Positions 35,730-44,623 of a stretch of DNA of 64,000 nucleotides are shown here, in pieces. The stretch covers positions 62,001 to 126,000 of the forward strand of contig JADJOH010000008.1 in assembly GCA_016713925.1 (NCBI GenBank), written 5' to 3'. The DNA is from Bacteroidota bacterium (GTDB lineage Bacteria; Bacteroidota; Bacteroidia; AKYH767-A; OLB10). Below the pieces are notes generated by a model. The model did not search any database. It saw only the letters and a program-made list of their open reading frames with translations, and was not told the DNA's origin. Position numbers and translations under genes: made by a program. Every line of letters begins with the position of its first letter. The first letter of the stretch is position 1.

Positions 35730-37121
35730 ATGAAAACAATCGCTATTCGTCAAAAGATAGAATCCCTGATAATTTTACTTTTTCTCTCCGGAAACATCGC
35801 CGCGCAATCCAACAACGCCCTCGCCTTTGATGGCATCAACGATTATGTTGCTGTGCCTGCAGCCTCTGCATTGATTGCGAACTCTACCGGCATGTCCCTC
35901 ACCGCTTGGGTATATCCCACCAACCCCTCTCCGGTATTTCCTAACTTCGATGGCTTTGCCGGATTCCGGAACAATACCAATGCTGATTTTTATCTGCTGC
36001 ATTATACGCCAACTTCGGTGGAGGCGCGATTCACCGGTGCTTCAGGTGTGAATTATACCTTAACTTCTCCTGTTCTCACTTTAAATACCTGGACCCATCT
36101 CGCATTTACCTATGATGGCTCTATGTTACGACTCTATAAAAATGGCATTAAAGTAGATTCTCTTCCTGCTACCGATGTGATTACCACTACGACCGAGGAT
36201 TTTTTGATCGGAGATCAATTGTATCAGGGCACTCATTATTACCTGAGCGGAAGAGTGGATGAAGTGAGTCTCTGGAACAGAGCATTGCAACCCGCAGAAC
36301 TGAGTTGCCTCCCGGTGAATGGTATTGATACGGCTAGTGCGGCCGGTTTGCAATTGTATTATCGCTTCAATCAGGGAACAGCCGGTGGTGTGAATTCCGG
36401 TCAGACAACACTTACGGATGCCGCTGGTAATATCAATGGCACCCTGAACAATTTCGCCCTTACCGGGAATGCTTCTAATTTTGTGGCAGGTGCTGCTCTC
36501 ATCACTCCTACTGTTGCCTTTGTTTGCCCGGATTCTGCCTATAATTTCAATGGTAACATCGTATATCCTCCCGGTGTATTTTATGATACTCTTACCAATG
36601 TTTCCGGATGTGATTCTGTTATTCAGCTGACCCTTTCGAGCCTGGTCGTTGATACAGTCGTTATACAAAATGGCGCTACATTAACCGCCAACCACACCGG
36701 CACCTTTTATCAATGGCTGGATTGCAACAATGGATTCTCTCCAATAAGTGGAGCGAATCAGAAAGTATATACTGCTACAGCAAACGGCAGTTATGCAGTG
36801 ATTGTTTTACAGGGTAGTTGCTACGATACCTCCGGTTGCCATTCGGTCACCAATGTAGGGTTGAACAATGCGGCCGGTGGATCGCCCATTCGTGTTTATC
36901 CTACTGCTTCTTCTTCCTTCATTCATATCGCGTTTACCAATGTCACAGGTGATTACCGCCTGCAGTTGATGGATATTTCAGGAAGAGTAATGACGGAAGA
37001 ATTAATTGCCAACGCTGATGAATATGATTTTGATATCAGTCGTTTTGCACCGGGTAACTATCAGCTCCTGCTCATCAATGCCAGACAGGAGAAAGAAGTG
37101 TTTCGTGTTGTAAGACCCTGA
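35730..37121 (+). CDS. T9SS cargo: LamG-domain secreted protein
   Basis: 463 residues. The signal peptide ends near LFLSGNIAAQS. Residues about 27-215 form a LamG/concanavalin A-like domain: ALAFDGINDYVAVPAASALI, MSLTAWVYPTNPSPVFP, WTHLAFTYDGSMLRLYKNGI and GRVDEVSLWNRALQPAELSC, all hallmarks of that sandwich. A Cys-containing linker (FVCPDSAYNFNGNIVYPPG, CDSVIQLTLSSLVVD) follows. A type A T9SS sorting domain ends the protein (IRVYPTASSSFIHIAFTNVT, LMDISGRVMTEELI, FAPGNYQLLLINARQE). LamG domains bind glycans or proteins. Secreted; substrate unknown. Confidence 0.87.
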   Translation: MKTIAIRQKIESLIILLFLSGNIAAQSNNALAFDGINDYVAVPAASALIANSTGMSLTAWVYPTNPSPVFPNFDGFAGFRNNTNADFYLLHYTPTSVEARFTGASGVNYTLTSPVLTLNTWTHLAFTYDGSMLRLYKNGIKVDSLPATDVITTTTEDFLIGDQLYQGTHYYLSGRVDEVSLWNRALQPAELSCLPVNGIDTASAAGLQLYYRFNQGTAGGVNSGQTTLTDAAGNINGTLNNFALTGNASNFVAGAALITPTVAFVCPDSAYNFNGNIVYPPGVFYDTLTNVSGCDSVIQLTLSSLVVDTVVIQNGATLTANHTGTFYQWLDCNNGFSPISGANQKVYTATANGSYAVIVLQGSCYDTSGCHSVTNVGLNNAAGGSPIRVYPTASSSFIHIAFTNVTGDYRLQLMDISGRVMTEELIANADEYDFDISRFAPGNYQLLLINARQEKEVFRVVRP

Positions 37122-37403
37122 GGGAAAGAATAGTTTTTATTGATAGCAGATGTAGGGGTCTGCTAAACACGGAGTAGTGGTGATTTCTCCATTTGAAAAG
37201 AGACCCCTAAATATAGGGGTGGACCCCTGTTTTTCACGCAATTAATCCCGGCTTCTTACCCCATGCATTGTCAAACATCCTTATTGCAAGGCGGAAGGCA
37301 TCATTTTATCATGCCGGGAAGAATTTAATTTCGGGGTCAACTTTGTTTCTGCTATATTTACAATTCATAAAATTTCCATGAGATCTTAATACTTATTCCA
37401 ACG

Positions 37404-40400
37404 ATGAAGAAAAATTATACAGGATTACAGTTATTAGTACTTATTTGCATCGCTATCACCGGTGGCACATTAGTGAAGGTTCAGGCCGGAGATGCCATCT
37501 CAGGCGATACAACAGTGGTTCAAACGTTCCGCTACGACACGACCATGCGCGCGGGGATGTTTCAGTTTCCGGATGATTCCACCAAGTCCTACGAGAAAAT
37601 TATCATGCTCTACAGTATGCGTTGCAAAAATGGTTTAGTCTCCAATTCCGGACAACCCAATCAGGGCTGTGGAGAATGGGATTACAATTGCTATACCTAT
37701 CTCGTGGATTCCGCGCAAACGGATTCCATGCGCAGGATCAGCAATAGTTACGCGATCAGCAATTTTACGGATACTGTTTATCCATATACGATTGTTCCAC
37801 AGTGGAACTACTATCAGACCATTCAACAAGAGGTAACCTATACCAGCACTATTTCAGAATCCACCGCCACGATCGGTAACGGTGCAGCACTTAGCAATGT
37901 ACCTTTCGATGCCGCATCACCACTGTCGAGAACCCAGTACCTGTGGACCGCGTCTGAGCTCATTAATGCAGGCTTCACTGCAGGGAATGTTAACGGTCTG
38001 GAAATGGATCTTTTTACTTTAGGATCAACATTGGAAAATTTAAGAATCAGGATCAAAAATACCTCCCGCACCATTCTTGACAGTCAATCACCGGAGTTGA
38101 ACGGATTTGCTGAGGTCTTTTATCAGAATACCACATTTACTGCAGCGGGTGCCAATCGATTTAATTTTCATACTCCGTTTAGCTGGGATGGTGTTTCCTC
38201 AGTACTCATGGATATTAGCTTCAATAACGTGAACGCCGGAATGAATAATCAAGTCTTCGTTTCCGGTGCTGCTAATATAGCTTCTCTTCACACTACGGCA
38301 AAAGATAAGTATCTGGATACTGACGGAGGTCTTGCTTCCATCACTTTGCCTTCCGGTGTAGGCGACACTGTTACTGATCAGGTGACACTGGCTTTCTGGT
38401 GTTACGGTAACCCCATTATATTACCTGCAAACACTAGTATCCTGGAAGCATTGGACGCCGGAGGTGAAAGACAAATGAACATACATCTTCCTTGGAGCGA
38501 TGGGAGTATTTATTGGGATTGTGGTAATAATGGTTCCGGCTATGACCGCATCAGTAGAGCAGCTACCATCTCCGAAATGGAGGGCCAATGGAATTTCTGG
38601 ACCTTTACAAAAAATGCAAGTACAGGTATCATGTATATTTTTCTGAATGGTAGCTTGTGGCATTCCGGTTCAGGGAAAACAAAGCCCATTAGCATCAATC
38701 GGATGAACCTGGGCAGATCGATCGCCAACAACTATGGTTATTATGGAAGTCTGGATGAATTCAGTATGTGGAGTATAGCCCTTGATTCAGTGGCGATCAG
38801 TGATATTATGTACCATTCCATCACACCCTCCAATCCTGCTTATGCCAACCTATTGGTATATTATAAAATGGATGAAAGCAGTGGTGCACTAATTGATGAT
38901 TCCTCACCTAACGGTATGGATGGTACGATGTTTAATATGACCCGAAGAGATCGGCGAGGCAAAGACCTCTTTCGCAATTTTACAGAGAGTCTCGAGCGGC
39001 CCAAAATATCCTTTATAAGAGGGGTATATACAACCTCCGTTCAGGTCACACCCGTTTTAGACTCCCTCGCAATCAATGCCAATTCCGTTATTGAATATAC
39101 TGTACAAAATAATACACTCGCTGCTGTTGACACCAATCTTTACTGGCAGGCCGGTGGGTATAGCTATGTGTATGATACCGCCGGTGTAGCCATTGATTCG
39201 ATCCCGGTGGCTGCCGATGATACGATTTTTATTACCCGTTTAACGCATTATGAAAAACGTCCGATGAAAGTCGAGTTGATTAATTTCATCACGCCTTATG
39301 GATTAGGATTAAATATGAACGGGCTCATCGGGAAAACATGGGCCTTTGATGTGACCGATTATGCGCCGGTATTAAAAGGAAGAAAGTTCATGGCGATGGA
39401 AGATGGAAAGTATCAGGAAGATAATGATATCCGATTTGTATTTTATGAAGGTACACCGCCGAGAGATGTGCATGCCCTTCAACAGGTATGGCCAAGTGGT
39501 GCGTGGACGATGGCAAGTTATGGCCAGATCGCGAACAATGATATGTTTGAGCCGCGTGATATTCCACTTTCTGCCAATAGTGCTCAGTTCAAGCTGCGTT
39601 CTGCTATCAGCGGTCACGGACAGGAAGGAGAATTTATCCCACGCAATCATACTTTACGTTTAAATAATAGCACCAACTACACGAGAGCAGTATGGAAGGA
39701 ATGCGCGATGAATCCCATCTACCCTCAAGGTGGTACATGGGTCTATGATCGTGCCGGCTGGTGTCCGGGAGATGTGGTGGACACGAAAGAATATGACATC
39801 ACCCCTCAGGTTTCTCCGGGCCAGGTCATCAATTTAGATTATAGTCTGCCGGTTGTTTCCAATACCGGTACATCCAACTACAGAGTGAATAATCAACTGG
39901 TAAGTTACGGGGCACCCAATTTCAATCTCGATGCAGCGGTATCGTATGTGAAAAGTCCGAGTAATAGAGTGGAGTTTGAACGTTTGAATCCGATATGCAA
40001 TGCACCTGTTATTGCCATTCAAAATACCGGAGCAACGCCGTTAACACAATTGGATATTACCTATGGTCGCTTAGGCGGCACCATGGCCAGCTACCAATGG
40101 ACCGGCACGCTTAACTTCCTGCAAACAGCAGAAGTCACCTTGCCCCAACCCAATTGGCTGAGCTCAAATACCAATGAATTTATCGTCATTGTTACCAATC
40201 CAAACGGAGGAACGGATCAGTACGGTTTAAACGATACCCTCATCACTACCTTTAATTATCCTGTTGTTTATACTTCCGGTCTGGTGTTTGAATTAAAGAC
40301 GAACACCAGCGGTTCACAAACCAGTTATACACTGAAAGATAGTCAGGGAAATAATCTCATTAACAGAATCGGCCTTGCTGCCAATACCACTTACCGTGAT

Positions 40401-40880
40401 ACCGTGTATCTACCCACAGATTGTTATACGTTGAAGTTGCTGGATGCGGGAGATGATGGTCTCAGCTGGTGGGCAAATCCCGGACAAGGAACCGGATATT
40501 TCCGTATCAAGGATGCGGCCACAGGAACAAATCTGAGAACCTTTAATCCTGATTTCGGGGATAATATTTATCAGCAATTCACGGTCAACTATACTCTGCC
40601 CACTGTTGAAGTTCAACCCGGACAAGCAGGCAATCTGACGGTATTTCCAAATCCCGCATCCGGACTGCTCAACGTAGAGTTTTCTCTGCCGGTGTATGCT
40701 GAAGGAGAAATCGCCGTAGTGAATATCGTAGGGCAAACACTGATGACACAAAAAGTTTTTGTTTCTCAGCCGAAGGAAAAAGTATCGCTGGACATCAGCC
40801 CACTCGAAAGCGGGATCTATTATATTGTCCTCCGATCGGGCAATGAAAAGGTCATGCAGAAGGTGGTAATCACACGATAA
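37404..40880 (+). CDS. T9SS cargo: PNGase F-like protein with an internal LamG domain
   Basis: 1158 residues. The N-terminal signal region (LLVLICIAITGGTLVKVQAG) is followed by FRYDTTMRAGMFQFPDD and the motif GCGEWDYNCYTYLVD near residue 87, typical of peptide-N-glycosidase F-related N-terminal domains. A LamG domain lies at about 310-480 (VTLAFWCYGNPIILPANTS, GSLDEFSMWSIALDSVAIS). A region resembling the PNGase F C-terminal domain follows at about 615-810: FEPRDIPLSANSAQFKLRSA, SGHGQEGEFIPRNHTLRLNN, and YPQGGTWVYDRAGWCPGDVV near 770-790. The C-terminus is a type A sorting domain (TVFPNPASGLLNVEFSLPVY, ESGIYYIVLRSGNEKVMQKV). PNGase F removes N-glycans from Asn; activity here is inferred and the catalytic residues were not verified. 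The insert may bind the glycoprotein. Confidence 0.8.
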   Translation: MKKNYTGLQLLVLICIAITGGTLVKVQAGDAISGDTTVVQTFRYDTTMRAGMFQFPDDSTKSYEKIIMLYSMRCKNGLVSNSGQPNQGCGEWDYNCYTYLVDSAQTDSMRRISNSYAISNFTDTVYPYTIVPQWNYYQTIQQEVTYTSTISESTATIGNGAALSNVPFDAASPLSRTQYLWTASELINAGFTAGNVNGLEMDLFTLGSTLENLRIRIKNTSRTILDSQSPELNGFAEVFYQNTTFTAAGANRFNFHTPFSWDGVSSVLMDISFNNVNAGMNNQVFVSGAANIASLHTTAKDKYLDTDGGLASITLPSGVGDTVTDQVTLAFWCYGNPIILPANTSILEALDAGGERQMNIHLPWSDGSIYWDCGNNGSGYDRISRAATISEMEGQWNFWTFTKNASTGIMYIFLNGSLWHSGSGKTKPISINRMNLGRSIANNYGYYGSLDEFSMWSIALDSVAISDIMYHSITPSNPAYANLLVYYKMDESSGALIDDSSPNGMDGTMFNMTRRDRRGKDLFRNFTESLERPKISFIRGVYTTSVQVTPVLDSLAINANSVIEYTVQNNTLAAVDTNLYWQAGGYSYVYDTAGVAIDSIPVAADDTIFITRLTHYEKRPMKVELINFITPYGLGLNMNGLIGKTWAFDVTDYAPVLKGRKFMAMEDGKYQEDNDIRFVFYEGTPPRDVHALQQVWPSGAWTMASYGQIANNDMFEPRDIPLSANSAQFKLRSAISGHGQEGEFIPRNHTLRLNNSTNYTRAVWKECAMNPIYPQGGTWVYDRAGWCPGDVVDTKEYDITPQVSPGQVINLDYSLPVVSNTGTSNYRVNNQLVSYGAPNFNLDAAVSYVKSPSNRVEFERLNPICNAPVIAIQNTGATPLTQLDITYGRLGGTMASYQWTGTLNFLQTAEVTLPQPNWLSSNTNEFIVIVTNPNGGTDQYGLNDTLITTFNYPVVYTSGLVFELKTNTSGSQTSYTLKDSQGNNLINRIGLAANTTYRDTVYLPTDCYTLKLLDAGDDGLSWWANPGQGTGYFRIKDAATGTNLRTFNPDFGDNIYQQFTVNYTLPTVEVQPGQAGNLTVFPNPASGLLNVEFSLPVYAEGEIAVVNIVGQTLMTQKVFVSQPKEKVSLDISPLESGIYYIVLRSGNEKVMQKVVITR

Positions 40881-40900
40881 ACCCTGAAAATAAAGGTGAA

Positions 40901-40937
40901 GGCGGGATGATGCAAAAATCGTATCATCCCGCCTTTT
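40901..40937 (+). terminator. Rho-independent terminator after the PNGase F-like gene
   Basis: A perfect 11-bp stem, GGCGGGATGAT at 40901-40911 and ATCATCCCGCC at 40923-40933, with an 11-base loop and four T. It lies 20 bp after the stop codon. Confidence 0.85.
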
Positions 40938-41020
40938 GCCTGAAATCCCATTAAATATCATGAAAATGCCGGTAATTCCTATGATTTTATCAGGAATTTC
41001 CAGGCGGATGATATAAGTTA

Positions 41021-41050
41021 TTTGGATAATTTTAATTATAACTATCTTTG
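41021..41050 (+). promoter_or_regulatory. complete Bacteroidota promoter for the desaturase (TTTG-N18-TATCTTTG)
   Basis: A -33 TTTG at 41021-41024 and an exact -7 TATCTTTG at 41043-41050 are separated by 18 bp, within the usual spacing for Bacteroidota primary-sigma promoters. The start codon follows 24 bases after the -7 box. This is the best complete promoter seen in the window. Confidence 0.7.
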
Positions 41051-41074
41051 CATCAATAATTAAAACGTAGAAAA

Positions 41075-42181
41075 TTGAGCACAGTAAAAGGAAATATTAA
41101 GTTTAAAGGGGAAGATCAGAAAGAGTTCTATAATGTTTTAAGAAAGAGAGTAGATAATTATTTTGTTGAGAACGGTATCTCCAAATATGCGAATGCGCAG
41201 ATGGTATTCAAAACCATTTTTATGTTTTCCTGCTACTTCATCCCTTATGTATTGATGATGACCATGGAGTTCTCTTTCGGGGTGCAGATGTTGTTATGGT
41301 TAGTGATGGGTGTTGGTTTGGCAGGCATTGGAATGAGCGTTATGCACGATGCCAATCACGGTGCTTATTCCGGCAGCAAATGGGTGAATAAGATTATGGG
41401 CTATTCCCTGAATCTGGTAGGCGGTAGTATTTTCAACTGGAACCTTCAGCATAATATTTTACACCATACTTATACCAACATTACCCATTACGACGAAGAC
41501 ATTGATGATAAATTAGTGCTTCGTTTTTCCCCGCATACCAAGGTAAAATCCTTTCACCGTTTCCAGGTGGTCTATGCCTTTTTATTTTATGGAATCTTAA
41601 CATTGTACTGGGCGACGTTTAAAGATATTCTTCAGTTTCGCAGGTACAACAGAAACGGTGTGAATCCGCTCAACAAAGCCGATACCCGTATCACCTTCAT
41701 CAAGATTATCCTTGCCAAGATATTTTATTTCACCTACCTGCTCGTCATTCCGATTGCCGTCTTCAATGTAGCCGTAGGCCCTTGGATCGCAGGATTCTTC
41801 CTCATGCACTTTCTCGCAGGCATTGTATTGACAACGGTATTCCAGTTGGCGCATACGGTAGAGGGCACGCAACATCCCATGCCATCGGCTGAGGGAACCA
41901 TCGAAAACAGCTGGGCGGTACATCAGCTTTGTACCACTGTTGATTTCGCTACCAACAATCGTTTATTATCTTTCTACATCGGGGGATTAAATTTTCAGGT
42001 GGAGCATCATCTTTTCCCTAAGGTATGTCATGTGCATTATCCTAAGATTGCTCCTATTGTCCGTGCCACCGCGGAGGAATATGGCATCCCCTACATGGAG
42101 AACAAATACCTCAAGGATGCGCTCATGTCGCATGTCCGCACGCTGAAGCGCTTTGGCCAGGCTACGCTGGAGTTCGGGTGA
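41075..42181 (+). CDS. membrane fatty acid (acyl-CoA/acyl-lipid) desaturase
   Basis: 368 residues with the three histidine boxes of the front-end/acyl-lipid desaturase superfamily: HDANH at 91-95, HNILHH at 126-131, and QVEHH at 308-312, which coordinate the di-iron centre. Four membrane helices surround them (FMFSCYFIPYVLMMTMEF, GMSVM..., ...ILTLYWATF, IAGFFLMHFLAGIVLTTVF). The enzyme puts a double bond into fatty acyl chains at the inner membrane, using O2 and an electron donor. The start is TTG at 41075: the sequence STVKGNIKFKGEDQKEFYNV is expected at the N-terminus and the first ATG would remove 42 residues. It has its own promoter. Confidence 0.88.
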   Translation: MSTVKGNIKFKGEDQKEFYNVLRKRVDNYFVENGISKYANAQMVFKTIFMFSCYFIPYVLMMTMEFSFGVQMLLWLVMGVGLAGIGMSVMHDANHGAYSGSKWVNKIMGYSLNLVGGSIFNWNLQHNILHHTYTNITHYDEDIDDKLVLRFSPHTKVKSFHRFQVVYAFLFYGILTLYWATFKDILQFRRYNRNGVNPLNKADTRITFIKIILAKIFYFTYLLVIPIAVFNVAVGPWIAGFFLMHFLAGIVLTTVFQLAHTVEGTQHPMPSAEGTIENSWAVHQLCTTVDFATNNRLLSFYIGGLNFQVEHHLFPKVCHVHYPKIAPIVRATAEEYGIPYMENKYLKDALMSHVRTLKRFGQATLEFG

Positions 42182-42345
42182 TACGATGCGATACCCTGCG
42201 GGGGGGTAAAAAAAGGGCCTGAACGGTGTGTCCTAGGACCGTCTAGGATTCGACAGGTCTCGACCTGTCGCTACAGCCCTGTTCCCGTAGGACAGCCCCT
42301 CCTCCTGTCCCGTAGGGACAAAACACCGGTCTCCTCTCCATGCAC
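42182..42345. repeat. REP-like palindrome cluster between the desaturase and tetR
   Basis: Contains a poly-G tract just after the stop, then palindromes: CGACAGGT...ACCTGTCG at 42251-42270, and CTGTTCCCGTAGGACAG and CTGTCCCGTAGGGACA units around 42289-42321. The CGACAGGT palindrome recurs inside the annotated tolC 5' end at 43220-43239. No gene is visible. It may also help terminate the desaturase transcript. Confidence 0.65.
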
Positions 42346-42411
42346 CGGTGATTTTTATTGGCACAAAACCAGCATTTTACGACCAATCACCCCCTCGGAA
42401 TCCCCTCCCCC

Positions 42412-42442
42412 TTGCTTTACTTAACACTGTTAATTATATTTG
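42412..42442 (+). promoter_or_regulatory. tetR promoter with embedded candidate operator
   Basis: The -7 box TATATTTG lies at 42435-42442 and a TTG possible -33 box at 42412-42414. Between them is TTACTTAACACTGTTA (42417-42432), whose core TTAACACTGTTAA (42421-42433) is a perfect palindrome around a central C. The same 16 bases occur in front of the efflux operon. The position inside the promoter spacer is what an autorepressing TetR protein would need. Confidence 0.65.
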
Positions 42443-42469
42443 CAGCGTACAATTTATTCCTCCTCCCTC

Positions 42470-43102
42470 ATGGGTATCACCGAACGAAAAGAAAAACAGA
42501 AAACCGAGCTGAAGAAGATGATCCTCGATGCTTCGATGAAGCTTTTTATTGAAGAAGGTTTTGAAAAGGTCTCTATCCGCCGCATCGCCGACCTGATCGA
42601 ATACAGTCCGACTACCGTGTACCTCTATTTTAAGGATAAGAATGAAATCCTTTTTCATCTGCATCAGGAAGGTTTCCGGAAAATGCAGGAGTACAATCAA
42701 AACCTTAAACAGATTGCAAATCCTCTCCTCCGCCTCCATAAAATGGGTGAGAATTACCTGCATTTCGGTCTCGAAAATCCCGAATACTACGACCTGATGT
42801 TTCTGCAAAGCGCCCCCATGGAAACAATCCTCTGCAGCAGCGGCGATTGCGAATGGATTGAAGGCGATAAAGCCCTCGATCAATTGCGCATCATCCTCTC
42901 CGAATGTATGGAGAACGGCCTCATCGTAAAAGGGGATGTGAATGCCGTGGCGATGGTGATCTGGGGTATGGTGCACGGACTCGTCTCCCTCGCTATCCGC
43001 CGCAGATTTGAGAGACTCGTGCCCGAAGGTCAGGTCTATGGGATGATGGAACAATCCCTCAACTGGCTCCTGAATACCATGGATGCCTCAATGAAGAAAT
43101 AA
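42470..43102 (+). CDS. TetR family transcriptional regulator
   Basis: 210 residues from ATG 42470. The N-terminal DNA-binding domain contains TELKKMILDASMKLFIEEGF and the helix-turn-helix KVSIRRIADLIEYSPTTVYLYF at about 32-53, the standard TetR pattern. The C-terminal ligand-binding half is alpha-helical (ENPEYYDLMFLQSAPMET, VNAVAMVIWGMVHGLVSLAI). It precedes an RND efflux operon on the same strand, and two copies of a palindromic site flank it, one in its own promoter and one before the tolC-like gene. It is therefore likely an autoregulated repressor of the efflux operon that responds to a pump substrate. Confidence 0.9.
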   Translation: MGITERKEKQKTELKKMILDASMKLFIEEGFEKVSIRRIADLIEYSPTTVYLYFKDKNEILFHLHQEGFRKMQEYNQNLKQIANPLLRLHKMGENYLHFGLENPEYYDLMFLQSAPMETILCSSGDCEWIEGDKALDQLRIILSECMENGLIVKGDVNAVAMVIWGMVHGLVSLAIRRRFERLVPEGQVYGMMEQSLNWLLNTMDASMKK

Positions 43103-43116
43103 ATTTTTTTTAATAA

Positions 43117-43132
43117 TTACTTAACACTGTTA
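43117..43132 (+). promoter_or_regulatory. candidate TetR operator before the efflux operon
   Basis: TTACTTAACACTGTTA, identical over 16 bases to the site in the tetR promoter. It ends three bases before the first possible start of the tolC-like gene at 43136. This makes co-regulation of tetR and the pump likely. No clear -7 box follows it, so the promoter it controls is not defined. Confidence 0.6.
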
Positions 43133-43135
43133 TTA

Positions 43136-44623
43136 ATGAGTACACTATTAAGAACCCCAATCATCCGGCGGGTCCTGGAGATGCGAGATGTCAGTTTGGT
43201 ACGACAGGTGCGTCGAGTACGACAGGTCGCGACCTGTCGTTACGCAATGCGGATGATCACTATGTCGTACATCATGGTTTGGTCGACTGCAAGTTTCGCC
43301 CAGGAAGGTCCATTACCGTCCTACATCTCTGCCGGGATAAAGAACAATCTTCTCGTAAAGGAGAAAAACATCTCTCTCGATAAAGCTTTGCTCGCTTTGA
43401 AATCGGCGAAGGGCTTGTTCCTCCCCAACGTCTCGCTGCAGGGCGCTTATCAAAACGGTGACGGCGGTCGGAGTATTTCGATTCCCGTGGGTGATCTGGT
43501 GAATCCCGTCTACACGACATTGAATCAGCTGACGGGCACACAGGCTTTTCCGCAGATTGAGAATGTGAAGCAGAATTTCTTCCCCGATAATTTATACGAT
43601 ATGAAACTGCGCACCAGCCTCGCCCTGCTGAACTCCGACCTCTTCTACAACCGGAAACTTCAATCGCAGCAAGTGGTGTTGCAACAACTCGAACTGGAAG
43701 TGTACCAGCGTGAACTGGTGAAGGAAATAAAGATCGCCTATTATAATTACCTTTCGGCTACCCGTGCCGTTAGTATTTATGAGAACGCCGTTTCTACTGC
43801 GCGGGAAGGCAAACGGATCAATGAACGCCTTCTGGAAAATGGAAAAGGTCTCCCGGCATTCAGCCTTCGTTCAGAAGCGGAAGTGCAGGCGATGGTTTCT
43901 AAATATGAAGAAGCTGTCCTGAATCGTAATAACGCGCAGTTGTATTTTAATTTTCTTCTGAACACCGATCCGACCTCGCCCATCGACACCACTTACAACC
44001 CGGCTCCCGAAATTTCACAGGTGAACCTCCTCCTGCAACGCACCCCTGTTGTGGAGAAACGGGAAGAGCTGGCGAGTCTGCAACAGGTGAATGAAATGGG
44101 AGAGACGATGCTGCGGATGAAGCGGGCTTATCTCTACCCGAAAGTGAGTGGTTTTCTGGACCTCGGTCTCCAGGCGGAGAGGGCTAAACTCAGCAGCGAT
44201 GACGCCGATTATTATCTCGCGGGAATACAACTGGAAATCCCACTCTTCGCCGGCTTTACCAATCGTCATAAAATTCAACAGGCGAAATGGGATATGGAAC
44301 TGTCGTCATTGCAGTTGACCGATGCGCAGAAGAAGCTGGCGATGGGCGCGAACATCTCCCTCAACCGCCTGAATGGTGCATGGTCGCAATACCTGGCAGC
44401 ACAACGTCAGGTGGAGGCCGCTGCTGCATATCATCGACTCATCAACAAAGGCTACATCGAAGGTGTGCATACTTTTCTCGAGAAACTGGATGCCTCTAAT
44501 CAATACACCAACGCGCAACTGCAGTTGAATTTAAGTGAACTGAATATCCTCTCGGCATTGGCGCAGCTCGAGCGGGACGAAGCAACATATCCTATACAAA
44601 ATTTTAAAAATAGTAATCCATGA
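43136..44623 (+). CDS. TolC-like outer-membrane efflux protein
   Basis: Up to 495 residues of the OEP/TolC family. The open frame begins at 43136, but residues 1-37 are mostly translated REP palindrome (QVRRVRQVATCRYAMR). The likely real starts are ATG 43247, 43253 or 43262, giving a signal peptide ITMSYIMVWSTASFAQ. The mature part shows SYISAGIKNNLLVKEKNISL and SAKGLFLPNVSLQGAYQ, a first TolC half with long coiled-coil (LQQLELEVYQRELVKEIKIA), and a second half with ADYYLAGIQLEIPLFAGFTN and INKGYIEGVHTFLEKLDASN. It forms the outer-membrane tunnel of a tripartite pump. It overlaps the adaptor gene by ATGA. Confidence 0.87.
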   Translation: MSTLLRTPIIRRVLEMRDVSLVRQVRRVRQVATCRYAMRMITMSYIMVWSTASFAQEGPLPSYISAGIKNNLLVKEKNISLDKALLALKSAKGLFLPNVSLQGAYQNGDGGRSISIPVGDLVNPVYTTLNQLTGTQAFPQIENVKQNFFPDNLYDMKLRTSLALLNSDLFYNRKLQSQQVVLQQLELEVYQRELVKEIKIAYYNYLSATRAVSIYENAVSTAREGKRINERLLENGKGLPAFSLRSEAEVQAMVSKYEEAVLNRNNAQLYFNFLLNTDPTSPIDTTYNPAPEISQVNLLLQRTPVVEKREELASLQQVNEMGETMLRMKRAYLYPKVSGFLDLGLQAERAKLSSDDADYYLAGIQLEIPLFAGFTNRHKIQQAKWDMELSSLQLTDAQKKLAMGANISLNRLNGAWSQYLAAQRQVEAAAAYHRLINKGYIEGVHTFLEKLDASNQYTNAQLQLNLSELNILSALAQLERDEATYPIQNFKNSNP

